Below, piece after piece: positions 32,518-44,600 of a DNA stretch of 64,000 nt (positions within the stretch are counted from its first letter, which is position 1; each line of letters starts with the position of its first letter). The stretch comes from Trametopsis cervina (Eukaryota > Basidiomycota > Agaricomycetes > Polyporales > Irpicaceae). The translations under genes and the position numbers were made by a program. The stretch spans positions 195,755 to 259,754 of the forward strand of contig MU278378.1 of the NCBI GenBank assembly GCA_022385755.1, given 5' to 3'. Under the pieces are notes generated by a model. The model had not been told where the DNA came from. It was given only the letters and a program-made list of their open reading frames with translations, and made no database searches.

Positions 32518-35230
32518 ATGCCAACTTTCAGCGATACTACCCAAACGACCATCTCTCCGCACAACCAACAGCCTATCGTCTCAAGGGAGTATCCCAAGGT
32601 CGAGGGCGTCGACGCCGCCGTCGCCGAGGCTGCACGTGCACAGAAAGCATGGGCGAAGGTTTCGCTAGGAGAGAGGATTGAAATAGGGCGACGTTTCATC
32701 GTGTGTGCTGCTTTTCTTCCGCATCTTCACTTTAGATCTGAAATAGCCGTGAACCGTAACAGGATGAATTCAAGAAAACCGCAGACGAAGTCCCACTTGA
32801 ACTGACTCTTCAAATGGGTCGCCCAGTGTCGCAAGTGGCAGGAGAGGTTCGCGGCTTTCTCGATCGCGCCGACTACATGCTTTCCATCGCCGAAGAGTCG
32901 CTTAAAGATGTCACGCTCGCAGAGACAGACAAGCCTGGGTTCAAGAGGTATATCAAGAGGGTGCCCCTTGGAGTTGTTCTTATAGTTGCACCATGGAAGT
33001 AGGCATAATATCCCTTCTCTTAACTCGTACGCAAACTAATATTGGAGCGTATAGCTATCCATATCTCGTTTCTATAAACTCGGTCCTCCCCGCTCTTATC
33101 GCTGGGAATACTGTCATCCTCAAGCCGTCTCCTCAGACCCCGCTCGCCGGCGAAAGATTCGTTAACGCACTACTCAGTGCGGGCGTGCCGCAAGGTGTCA
33201 TCCAGGTGCATGCTCTGTAAATCTCCTTGGTGCCCGTCTGACTTGTGTATCGTTGCAGATTCTCCATCTGACTCCCGCTCTTACGCAACACGTCGCCGCG
33301 CACCCGCTCGTGAATTTCGTATCGTTTACGGGAAGCGTGATGGGTGGGAAGGGTGTTGAGAGAGCAGCGGTGGAAGCCACTACACCAGATGGGAGTATCG
33401 GATTCAAGGGGGTCGGATTAGAGGTACGTACTCCTCTTTTTTTGTTGCCGCCAACCTTGGGGGGGGGGGGGGGGGAGGGGGGGAATAGACGACACACACA
33501 CGCGTTATCTGCGATGCGGGCTCTTGCTGCGCTAGCACATGGTCGCCTAGGGGTACCTACGAGACACCGTTCGCCGTCATATTCCACAAGTATCGGTGGC
33601 TTTGTTCAATCCTCCCATCACATACACTCTTCCGCTAATTTCTTTTCACACCTTACTTAACAACTTCTACCTATGCGCGATTTCTATCGCACTAACCGTG
33701 GCTAACGTCCTACCTACTTGGTCTCGGGGGTCTCCGACAAATACAAATCTGACGTTCTATGGATACTAGCTTGGAGGAAAGGATCCAGCATATGTCCGGC
33801 CTGATGCCGATTTGGTTTATACGGTCGCTGAGCTGGTAGATGGTGAGTGTCGCACTAGGATACTGTTCGAATGATTGTTGTAGCACCCATTTATCTTCAG
33901 CCGATGACATTGTTCTCCTTTTTAGGTGCTTTCTTCAACTCCGGACAAAGCTGCTGTGCAATTGAGGCGAGTATGACAGGCATTTTATCTTCGCTCTTTT
34001 GCCCTGCATGGTATTCCACAAGACTCTTGGCTTAGCCGCTTCTTCTGCCGGTGTATGCCGCAGTAAAGTCTGGGGCTGAAAACCCGTCTGGAATCATGCG
34101 ATAGTCGATTGCTATCATAATTGGAACAAATTACTGATCAATGCTTGAATTCTGTAGAGAATCTACGTACACAAAGATGTATATGATTCATTTGTGGAAC
34201 GATTCGTAGAGATCACGAAGGTGCGTTACGTGCTTGTGTGTTAGGTAAGACGTTCTCAGTTGTTACTTATTCTTCACCTTCGGTCCATCCTCGTCGTCGC
34301 TGGCATCCGGTTGCAATAAATGCAGGGATATAAACTGGGCGATCCGACGTCTCCGGAGACGACACTCGGGCCTGTAGTCAGCGTTGCGAGCGCAGAGAGA
34401 ATAAAAAAGCAGATTGATGATGCTGGTGAGCATTACCTCTCAGCATCTCTTGACTCAGACTCATAGCCATGGTTCCTAGTGAAGGCTGGTGCGAAAGCTC
34501 TCATCTCAGAAACGCTGTTTTCCGCAGCACAACCGTGGGTACTATACTCTACATCGTTATTCATTATGCTGATTTGAGAGTATCCTGCAGAGGGACAGCA
34601 TACGTTGCGCCGCAGGTTTTGGTAAATGTTGACCACAGTACGTTTCCATGATTCATTCTCGAAACCCTATTCACGTCGTGTTTGACATTCGTTTTGTAGG
34701 CATGGATGTTATGGTGGAAGAGACATTTGGACCTGTTGTTGGCATCCAAAAGGTGCGGCTCGGCTATCACCATCATGTATTCAATATGTATATATATATG
34801 CTCTCACGCTTTACTCAGGTTGATAACGATGAAGAGGCCCTCAAACTCATGAACGACTCGCCGTATGGGTTGACGGCATCTATATGGACTAATGCTGAGA
34901 ATAACAGGGAAAGTGAGAAAGCGTTTGGGTGGTTTGTAGAGGAGTTGGAGACAGGCACGGTCTTCTTGAACCGGTACGCTACACACATTCCTCCATTTAT
35001 CCTTGTGGCGTATAATTTTATTGCTGAATGAATGCTAGATGTGATTATTTGGACCCGGCGTTGGCGTGGACAGGTGTCAAGAACAGTGGTCGCGGTGTAT
35101 CATTGAGTAAATTTGGTCAGTTGGAGAGGTTCCTTATAGTTGAGGCGTACTGATAAATTACCATGATACTACAGGATATGACCAGCTCACGCGGGCGAAG
35201 TCCGTACATATGAAGATAAAGACAGCGTAG
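32518..35230 (+). CDS. NAD(P)-dependent aldehyde dehydrogenase
   Basis: Fourteen exons: 32518-32700, 32763-32998, 33055-33205, 33259-33423, 33770-33842, 33926-33966, 34158-34220, 34326-34425, 34480-34534, 34591-34637, 34700-34752, 34819-34973, 35039-35115 and 35175-35230. They sum to 1455 nt (484 aa). ALDH landmarks appear in order: APWNYPYL (oxyanion Asn), PALIAGNTVILKPSPQTP, SFTGSVMGGK, the general base Glu in ELGGKDPAYV (residue 245), the catalytic Cys in NSGQSCCAIE (279), EETFGPVVGI and NSGRGVSLSKFGYDQ. The enzyme should oxidise an aldehyde to its acid. The form with LGGKDPAYV and CCAIERIYV is close to the fungal broad-specificity or semialdehyde group, but the substrate cannot be read. 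Intron 4 is long (346 nt) and intron 6 has a GC donor. Confidence 0.94.
33460..33484 (+). repeat. G-homopolymer tract in ALDH intron 4
   Basis: A run of sixteen or more G with one interrupting A followed by seven more G, inside the 346-nt intron 33424-33769. Such tracts are unstable and can form G-quadruplex RNA. Confidence 0.85.
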
Positions 35231-35680
35231 ACCATCATCCGATTGGATAAGATGTGATGAGTGTGCTTGGCAGTCTGGCGAGCTTGAAAAGTGAGTACCT
35301 ACATGCGACGACGGCAGTCCAAATGTTATGCTTTTCGAGGGTCTACCTGTACAGTACTGTATTCTATCATGGAATTCCGCTATTTCACTGGTGGGGTAGA
35401 TGTTAAGGTCACCATAGTTTATGCGTATGTAAGCACTGGGTCAGCTCACGTGAACGGCTTATGAGATTTGGGCGCCTATACACATCAGACGCTCGGCAGG
35501 CTCTGGGTGCAACAAACTTTCATTGCTCGAAGTCGTTGACGGTGCGCTGGAACTAAAGTTGATCCTCACACTATACTTGTACCTCCTGAAATCGACAAAG
35601 AGGTCAATCCTTGAGTAATCTGGTAAGTACCGTATTTTTTCAGGTTTGGCTGGTATTCATCCATATTCAGAGGTATCACG
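35231..35680. other. Spacer between ALDH and eIF3a
   Basis: 450 bp on the plus strand holding the ALDH 3' end and the eIF3a promoter. Nothing else recognised. Confidence 0.5.
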
Positions 35681-38600
35681 ATGGCGCCGTTCTCGAAACC
35701 TGAGGCCGTGCTCAAGCAGGCCGAAGGTCTGGTCTCAGTTGGACAGATGCACGCCGCCCTACAGGCATTGACAGAGATGTTCTCCTCGAAACGTTTCCGC
35801 TCGACACCCCTCACATCATTGGAGCCGATCATGCTGCGCTTTATCGAGCTTTGCGTCGATATGCGTAAGGGCCGCACCGCAAAGGAGGGCCTCATGCAGT
35901 ACAAAAACATCGCTCAGAATACGAGCGTGGCATCGATTGAAGTTGTCATCAGCAAGTTCATTCAACTTGCAGACGCGAAGGTCCAAGAAGCACAGGAGAA
36001 AGCGGATAAGGCGGTAGCGGTGGACGTCGATGACTTGGAAGCTAGTGAAACACCGGAGAGTATCCTTTTGGGGGCTGTGAGTGGCGATCAGAACAAAGAC
36101 AGGACTGATAGGGCTCTTGTGACCCCGTGGCTGAAGTTCCTCTGGGAGAGCTACCGTACTGCCCTCGAAACCCTGAAGAACAATGCTCGCCTTGAGGGTG
36201 TTTACCAGGTCAGTTCAATCAAGCTGTGGGTCGCAAATTTAGCTAAGCGTACTTTAGCAAATCGCACAGCAAGCCTTCAAGTTCTGCTTGAAGCACCAGC
36301 GGAAAGTGGAATTCCGCCGTCTCTGTGAAACCCTTCGTCTTCATTTGGCCAATGTCGCTAAATATGCCCACCAACCGCATGCCATCAATCTGTCCGATTC
36401 GGAGACTCTTCAGCGGCACCTCGATACTCGCTTTGCGCAGCTGAATACCTCCGTTGAGCTTGAGCTCTGGCAGGAAGCCTTTAGGTCTGTCGAAGACGTC
36501 CATAATTTGCTTACTATGGCAAAAAAGGCGCCCCGGCCTACCATGATGGCCAATTACTACGAGAAGCTCACAAAGATTTTTCTTATGAGCGGCAACGCTC
36601 TTTATCATGCTGCTGCTTGGGGACGGTACTACACCATTGTTACTGCAATCGGCGGCAGATCCCACGAAGAGCTGCAGCGTTTGGCTGGACAGGTGCTCGT
36701 CAGCGCTCTGGCTGTCCCGGTCGGCTCGAAAGGACTCGATGGCGCAGAAGATGGAAAAAACAAGAACTCTCGTCTGACAGCTCTCCTAGGACTTACGAAA
36801 ACGCCCACCCGAAGTGGACTGCTCAAGGATGCTGTAAGTCAGATATATCCATATACTCCGACAAGAGCTCACCTATAATTTACAGCTATCTCGAAATGCA
36901 CTGAAGCTGTCTCCCGAGCCTATCCGCTCCCTCTACAACGTCTTGGAAGTTACCTTCGATCCCCTCTCTCTCTGCTCTTCTACCGCGCCCCTGTTCACAG
37001 AGCTCTCAGCTGACGCAAATCATGCTCCTTATCTGCCACTCCTCCAACGAGCCCTTCTCTCTCGCCTGCTTTCTCAACTTTCCCAGATATATTCTTCAAT
37101 CAACATCGCCAGCCTGCTCGAATTTGTTACTCCTCTTCGCTCCACTACAAATGAGCAACCCAGTATCTTCGACGCAGAACAGGTTGAAGCCTATGTAATG
37201 GGCTGCGCCCGCCGCGGAGAACTTAATATCGTTGTCGACCACGCTGACGGAAGCATTACATTTGTTGACAGCGCCTTTGGTGTGGTCGAAGATCCCAGCT
37301 CGTCGACAATGACTAATGCTGGAGCCATCCAACCCTCCACGTCGGAGGTTGTCCGGAATCGTCTCAGTGAGCTTGCCGCATGCTTGCACAATACTCTTAC
37401 CGCGGTCTTTCCCCATCCTGCGCCATCTGAGGATGAACGGCAAGCTAAATTTTCTGCGCTTGTATCTGCGGCCCAGGCCGAACGGAAGGCATTGCAACTC
37501 CGTCGCTCCATCGTGGCTCGACGTCGCGAGCTGCTGGCTGAGTTGTCCGCTCGCAGGGAGAAGGAGGAAGCCAGTCGACGTGCTGAGGCCTCACGTAAGG
37601 AGCGCGACGAGGAAGCTCGGAGGGCCATGGAGGAGATACGCAAGAAAGAGCTCGAGCGGCAAAAGAGGGAGATCGAAAATATCCGCGTTGAAGAGGCGAA
37701 AAAGCTTGCGCAAAGCTTGAAGGAGAAGGGTAGTTTGAAGGTTGATATCAACGTATGTACCAATTTTCTGAACGCCTTAGATAACTTACTAATTTTCGTC
37801 TCTATTAGGATATGGAGAATCTGAACACGGATAGTCTTATGAGGCTGCAGGTGGAGCAACTGGAAAAGGAGAAGAAGGAACTCACGGAGCGAGTTCGTGT
37901 TGCTGCGAAGCGTCTCGATCACATTGAGCGTGCCTACCGTAAGGAAGAGCGGCCTCTACTTGCGAAAGATTATGAGGTCCAACAAGCCAATGACAAGGCC
38001 GCCCATGAGATCACGCAGCAGTCTCGCATCGAAACCTCAAAACTGGCCCATCAGAGGGATGTTGAGACGAAGAAACGGTTACTGCGTATCATGGATGATT
38101 GGACAGCCTATCGCGAGGTTGTCATCAGCAGGCGGGGTGATGAATTTGCTAAACGTAAGCAAGCATCAGAGAGGAAGATCGAAGAGGAGAAGGCGAAGAA
38201 AAGGAAGGCCGTGCTCAAGCAGCGTGAGGAGGAGAGGCTTCGTCGTGAGGAAGAGGAGCGAATCAGGAGAGAACAGGAGGAGGAAGAATCCAGGAGGGCC
38301 GAAGGTTTGTGTTCTGTACACTCCCATCATAAGACACTGCTGACTTCATGTTATTCCAGAGGAACGTCGTCGTGAAGAAGAAGAATTAGCAGCTGCCGAG
38401 GCAATTAGGCTGGCTGCAGAAGCTAAGAAGCGCGAGGAGGAAGAGCGGGCTGCTGAACTTCGTCGGCAACGCGATGCAGATCGTGCGGCTCTCGCCGAAC
38501 AAGTCCGCTTGCAACAACAGCGTGAAGAAGAAGCTGCAGAGCGTGCCAGACAGCGTGCTCTTGAACGCCGAACTGGTGCGCCACCCACAACTCGTGCACC

Positions 38601-38907
38601 AGTCAAAGAAGATGCTTGGAGACGTGCAAGTCCTGCTCCGCCTACTCCCACCCGTGCACCAGCAGCACTTCCCAACGAGCCCTCCGCCCCTGTCCCCAAA
38701 TTCCGCCCTGGCGCTGCCGGAGGAGGTGGCTGGCGTGCTAGGGAAGCAGCGAGAAAGGAGTCTGAATCAACTGGTGCCCAGGTATCCCGTCCTGTCTCGC
38801 CTGCGGTCAAATCTCCTGTGAAAGAAGAGGCTCCTGTAGAGGATGATGGGTTCCAGAAAGTTGCACCGAAGGCGGTATGGCGCCCTAAGCGTGGTGGCAG
38901 ACCTTGA
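35681..38907 (+). CDS. TIF32: Translation initiation factor eIF3 subunit a
   Basis: Five exons, 35681-36208, 36258-36833, 36886-37752, 37809-38304 and 38360-38907, give 3015 nt (1004 aa). The N-terminus is diagnostic for eIF3a: [20 protein letters not shown], then [16 protein letters not shown] and [20 protein letters not shown]. The N-terminal half is helical with a PCI domain ending near residue 500 ([19 protein letters not shown]). The C-terminal half is a very long charged helix rich in REEEERxRR, followed by a Pro/Ala-rich tail and a terminal [12 protein letters not shown]. It is the scaffold of eIF3 on the 40S subunit and contacts mRNA entry and exit sites. Length matches fungal orthologues. 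Confidence 0.97.
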
Positions 38908-39348
38908 ATTGGTGCTATCTGCCAATAAGCTTTGATTGTGTATTCTACAACTTCAGTCTGAGTTGTTGTGGTATCTTCAGTGTTGGCAATACTTTATGCA
39001 TGCTTATTGTTCAACCATCGGACGCAAGCATAACTTGAGGGTAGTGGTGCTGTCTGGCTCACTGGAGAGCTCTTTCTGCAGAAATAACCTTTTTTATATT
39101 TTTATTTTTATATTCCCCACATTTAAAGTGCGTATGATGTGGTACATGGGCACCTAATAATTATGAACTGCCACCCCTGCTGAAACACCCCACACAACCA
39201 AAGAACACAGAACCGGACTAAAAGGAAATGCCATAGAATGAGAGATACCAGCTGCCATCAAGCAAGAGCAAGGGCAGGCGGGCGTAGAAGAAGGTGCCAG
39301 CACGCGACAGGCATCGCAAGGCTGAACTCAATGAGCAACTGAAGCTGC
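38908..39348. other. 3' flank of eIF3a
   Basis: AT-rich stretch around 39090-39130 consistent with a 3' untranslated/polyadenylation region; then sequence leading to the LTR insertion point. Confidence 0.45.
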
Positions 39349-39709
39349 TGTCACGGAGACTGGGTCACATGATGATAAGGGATCAACTCTAATCTCAAGA
39401 TACCGTAAGGTGTGAACTCTTTATTCAAGAGTAAACAGCTAGTGAGCTGCACGCAAATCTAGCCCAGTAAAGACCAGAATGTATTAGTGAGTATGTACGA
39501 TACAAACAAAGATAACTAAAGGCTTACCTTGTCACGGAGACTGTGGTCACGTGACGCTCAGGGAGCTGCTCTAATCTCAAGACACCAAAAGGTGTGAACT
39601 CCTTATGCAGGAGTAAACCGCTAGCAAACTGTGCGCAAGTCTAGCCCAGTAAAGACCAAATACATTAGTAAAGTAGTTATAATACAAACAAGTAAGTAAA
39701 GGCTTACCT
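39349..39709. repeat. Tandem duplication, 180-bp unit x2
   Basis: Both units begin TGTCACGGAGACTG and end AAAGGCTTACCT, with scattered differences between them (for example GATGATAAGG against GTGACGCTCAGG). Confidence 0.85.
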
Positions 39710-40761
39710 AGCCCAGTAAAGACCAAAAGGTCGAGATGAGGGCTAGGAGCGGTGAAGGCCAGGTATATATACTACTGGGTCTGCGCACGGACCACTTTAG
39801 GGTAGGGCAGACGAGACAATAGAACAATAGCATGACGCAACAATGGAAACAGAACAAAGGAAAAGAGAACAATAAAGGGACGGGGACAATAGACCGAGGG
39901 GAACAATAGGAATGGTGCCACTCCGGGCGTAATTACTAAAGCCGAGCCTGAGTCATAGACCAATGGACCGGAAGTCTGAAAGGTCAGGGAAAGGAAGAGT
40001 CCGAGGTTCCGGAAGGATCCGGAAGCCGTGCGGAGTTGCAGGGCCGGTGATGTCATTATCAGTCCGGGCCGAGCGAGGAGCGCGAGTGCGCGTGCATGTG
40101 CATGTCATGTGATCGTGCAGGTCATGAGACCGTGTTGACAAGTCACGTGATCGCGAGGACATGTAGGACGCGCCAAAATAAAAGAAAGAAAATCGAATAA
40201 ATTTGGGCGCTACACGTATAACCATGACATACCTAGCCCAGTAAAGACCAAAAGGTTGAGATGAGGGCTAGGAGCGAAGAAGGCCGGGTATTTATACTAC
40301 TGGAGGTTGCGCACGGACCACTTTAGGGTAGAACAATAAAGACAATAGAGCATGGCAGCAAGACAATAGGACAATAGTGTGGCGTGATAATAGAAGAAAG
40401 AACAATAAGCAACGGGGACAATAGACCAAGGGGGACAATAGAAAATGATGCCACTTCGGGCGTAATTACCAATGCCGAGCCTGAGTCATAGACCAATGGA
40501 CCGGGAGTCTGATGGGTCAGGGAAAGGAAGAGTCCGAGGCAATGGAAGGATCCGGAAGCCGTGCAAAGTTGCAGGGCCGGTGATGTCACTATCAGTCTAG
40601 GCCGAGCAAGGAGCGCTAGTGCATGTGCATATGCAAGTCATATGATCGTGCAGGTCATGAGACCGTGTTGACGAGTCATGTGATTGCGAAGACGTGTAGG
40701 ATGCACCAAAATAAAAGAAAAGAAATTGAATAAATTGGGCGCTACATGTATAACCATGACA
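39709..40761. repeat. Tandem duplication, 525-bp unit x2
   Basis: Both units begin TAGCCCAGTAAAGACCAAAA and end in GTATAACCATGACA, with about 10% differences. Each contains the same antisense open frame, which I regard as non-coding. Confidence 0.85.
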
Positions 40762-41603
40762 GCTGCTCCTGCTACTCCAAAGGCCCATGTGACAGCATAT
40801 GCTAAAGGGCCTACAGGACAAACTTCTCATTAAAGTTGATGAGTGACTGGTCAGGGTACTTGTGCACCCACTAACCGTATGCCTGTTTCTGGATCCTAGT
40901 GTGCAGGTCCACTTTGACCAATGCTGCAGAGTCATGGTATCTCGTGGCTAGGTCCATCAATGCCTGCTCAACTGTCTCTAGGCATGCAAATATGTTCACA
41001 ACCAGATTGAGCTGCAGGAACTCTACCATAGCCTCAAGCATGATGGACTTATCCTGCCAAAGCTGATGAGCAAAAGCCATAGGATCCACAGCAAGCAGTT
41101 AAACCAAATGTAGTCATGAGACTCAATAGGGGCATCTCTGCATCAGCAATGCTGGGCACCATTCAAATTGAAACAGGCACAGAACTCCCCATGGAGAAAG
41201 TGTCCGCTCACAAACTGGACAAGTTGAGCAAAGAATGGTAAGTTCTGCCCCACGGTTCACGGAAACCAGTTTGCAGTAGTGTGCTTACATTGAGCAAAAT
41301 CATCTTCCGTAGTAATGAGGGGGTGCTTCCTTGATAGCTGGTGTGGTGCATCTATGCCTGCCAAGCTTCATACACCTGCGCAGTGATACACTGCCATGCA
41401 TACGCAAAGAACTCAGCATTGGAGGGCTCTGCAGTGCCTAGCCCAGCCTTCTTATCAACAACAGTGTTCCAGTATACCCCACAGTGGCTGGGACACCAGT
41501 GAATATAAATCCGATGGTGATCTGACTGGGCAAGCCAAGGATATATGACTTGGGTGAGCAGGCCGGCAAGCGGCAGGTTACGATTCCTGAGGCTTCTATA
41601 CAC
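40762..41603 (-). pseudogene. Decayed RNase H and C-terminal tail of a non-LTR retrotransposon
   Basis: On the minus strand 41603-41440 encodes an RNase H-like end (HRIYIHWCPSHCGV, then VDKKAG). Further on, 41200-41100 reads SGHFLHGEFCACFNLNGAQH, then C-stop-CRDAPIESHDYIWFNC, which resembles the Cys/His tail of LINE-type reverse transcriptases. At least one in-frame TGA breaks it and the upstream polymerase is absent. It is therefore a dead fragment. Confidence 0.6.
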
Positions 41604-41655
41604 TTAAAATATATTACATTTGAGTTCTGATATACATACAATTGATCATACACTG

Positions 41656-44600
41656 CTAAACAAGGGTATATATGACGGTGGAGCATTTCCGGCCATTTTT
41701 AGCTTGAAGTAATGAGTTGACATCTATGTCATTCATATTTCCCTCAAAATTGCATTCTCTACCTGTCTGTACCCCATCATGATACCATACATCTCCTTTG
41801 TCATCCACAATACGTGCAGTGAAGTGGAAACTTCCAAAATAAATCATCCCCTGAAGCTTGTATTCAAACCCATTTGCATGCATGACATTTTGGATATGAA
41901 CAGGAATAGTATCGTCAACATACAGTACAACAAATGGTGGGGGTTCCTGGAATTGATATACAGTGTCGCCATTTTGACAGCATGTACCACATTTGGTTTT
42001 GGATTTGGTTCTTAACATAGCTTTCATCCAGCTAGATGTTGTTTGACCATTCATAGATCCAGCTCTCGTTGCTTTATTTGTCCATGCTAGCTTTGAACAT
42101 CTCCAAGCTAGTTGATTTCTGTGGACTTTGGAATTTATTTCATGCTTACACCGATTGCAATACAAGTTCTTGAGAATATTTCCCTTTTCAGCTGTCAGTA
42201 TACGTTCACAAAGCTCATGAACATCAATACCTGACCGGTCTAATGGAAATATTTGTGGAAAGTCCATAGCTAACTGTTCTTGAATGGTATCTCTAGCATA
42301 TTCCATGCTTTCTGAATTCAAATCAACCCCCTCAAAGGACTCTGTAAATAGATTCAGGTAGTTATTTCCATTTTCTGTCAAGGCCGTCCAGTCATTCACT
42401 GGATTATTCATTATATTCACCAGAATTGTGAACAAACTGTCAAATGCACAACTGTACGTATTTTCATCCCATATAAACCCTTTAGGACTTTTTCTAGCTT
42501 CAACAACAGCATTCACTAATTGTCTTGGTTTTTTACTTGAGTCTACTTTACTTTTGCCTTGAGAATCATTATGTTTACGTTTCTTCTTAAATCTATCCAC
42601 TTGTTCATGACTCACAACATCTAACTTGACCGTACCTTGAGCAGGAACAAAGTTTCTAATATCCACTTTGGGTTTTCTTACTACGGGCTTTTGTTCTGAC
42701 TTTTCTTCTTTATCAGATTTCTTCTTCTTGTTTTTATCTAATATCTGCCAGTCTGCAGCGTCAAAAGGATCTTGAAGTTTGTAGTCATCAGTTTCTGACC
42801 ATTTCAAAGATGAAGGCATGGTTTTTGGAACATAGGTACTGCCTTTATGTTTTCTGTAAGATGATATTAAGTGATTTCTTGTCATCCCACCAACTCCAGC
42901 TGGTAGCTTACGGTTAAATTTCAATTTGGTGATTTCATCAAGGATTTCTAGTTCTCTGAATTCTTGACGAAGATACCCTGAAAGTCCACCAGTCATGTGT
43001 CTGTCTTGAAAGTCCTGGGTGATTAAAGTGCCATCTAATGATGAACCTCTTGACAGACACGTATATATAGACTGATGACTTCTACAATTATGTATGTCTA
43101 CTACATTGTATTTTCTAGTACGTCCTTGTGAAGCATAGTCCGTCATGGCAAAGTTGATAACAGCTGGAACTTGTGTACGGTTAATAGTCTGCTGTTTTCC
43201 ATTAGGTAGCCGGCAGGTAATATTAATAGACTCACTAGCAACTGGTACAACATTCTCTTCAAGTCCTTCCAATTTAATATTCACAGATGGTGATGTCAAT
43301 TTGACAAATATTATTTCAAGTGTACTATGTTCTTTGTCTATTGGACGTGATTTCCATCCAACCACAACTCCTTCTGCTCCATTTGTGACTCCACATTCTG
43401 TAGCCTTGTTTTTCTTGATCATGACTGGCATGCCTTTACATATTCCAATTTTTCCTGGGTGGTTGTTGGTTGAACTTGGCGGTAAGTTCCAGAAATGAAA
43501 TTGAGCTCTTGAACCAAGTCTGTCTGTATTTCTTGTAGGGTCTATTTTTCTTTTACGCACTTGTCTAGACATCTTTTGATCATTGTCCAACGTCTTGTGT
43601 CTGTCTACTGAATAGAAATAAGCAAGGCTCTGTTTTGTCTCCTTAGCAAACCGTTCAGCACCTCGTTCATTTAGCTTATCTCTACTAGCATTAAAGGAAG
43701 TAATAGCAGACACGTTACGGAATCTGTCATCTGTCCATTTTGGTTTATGACTTGCAGGCCCAGGTACTCTGGTTTTCAGAAGTTCCACATCTTCTCTAGT
43801 ACATGATTTGTACCGCAGATTTTCTAGTACTGTTCTGAATTTAGCATCTCCCTCTGTCTGTGACCTTTGTCTCATATTTTGACGAAGAATAACTACAGTT
43901 GTAAACTGATGCCAGACAGCCTTTCCAAGAGATGCTTCTTGTTGTATGTGAGATTGGTCTGTATGGATTACAGAGTCTATTGTATGTGAATACAGAGCAC
44001 GTCCACTTGACACAGGTGGTAGTTGGGCAAAGTCACCAGCAAAAATCATGTTTTTACCACCAAATGGATCGGCTTCATTATCCAAAGACTTGCACATCTG
44101 TCGACATATGTTGTAGAGGTTGAGACAATCTATCATGGAAACTTCATCCATAAAAACATAGTCAACACTTTGTAAATTGGCCTTTACATCTGATAAAGCA
44201 GCCATTTTGTCCATTTTCTCTCGATAGGGATTAATACCCAACATAGAGTGATATGTAGATCCACCAATGAGCGAGGCAGCAGATCCAGTAGGAGCCATAC
44301 ATGTGAAGCGGTAAGTTTCATCTCTTTTCTCAAAGAACTCCATCAACGCTTTGATAACTTGTGATTTTCCTGTTCCAGCCATCCCTCCCAAGTACATCTT
44401 CAACTGTGGTGGTTTATCTAAAGTAGCGTGGTTGGCTACAAGTTTGAACGCTCTTGCCTGTTCTTCATTCAAGGTAAAATTGGTAACAATATCATCAATA
44501 AAGGTTCTATCCTCCTTATTTGCTGCTTTGAACGTTACGATTCCTGAGGTACGAAGAAAAGAATCGTTCCAGTAACGTCTGGCATATTGGGGTTCTGCGA

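Larger units (their letters stand above)
39349..40761. mobile_element. LTR (solo) with 5-bp target duplication and internal tandem repeats
   Basis: The 1413-bp block begins TGTCACGG and ends CCATGACA, i.e. TG...CA with inverted TGTCA/TGACA ends. It is flanked on both sides by GCTGC (39344-39348 and 40762-40766), a 5-bp target site duplication typical of Gypsy/Copia elements. Inside are two copies of a 180-bp unit (39349-39529, 39530-39709) and two copies of a 525-bp unit (39709-40233, 40234-40761). There is no gag-pol between identical LTRs nearby, so I read it as a solo LTR formed by recombination. Confidence 0.75.

Noticed and set aside
37191..37922. Long minus-strand frame of 243 codons
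   Set aside because: Shadow of the eIF3a charged helix; Ser/Arg-rich composition is what the reverse frame of Glu/Ala/Arg repeats gives.
39772..40589. Two similar minus-strand open frames of about 90 codons
   Set aside because: They are copies of each other only because they lie in the duplicated 525-bp LTR unit; no protein features.
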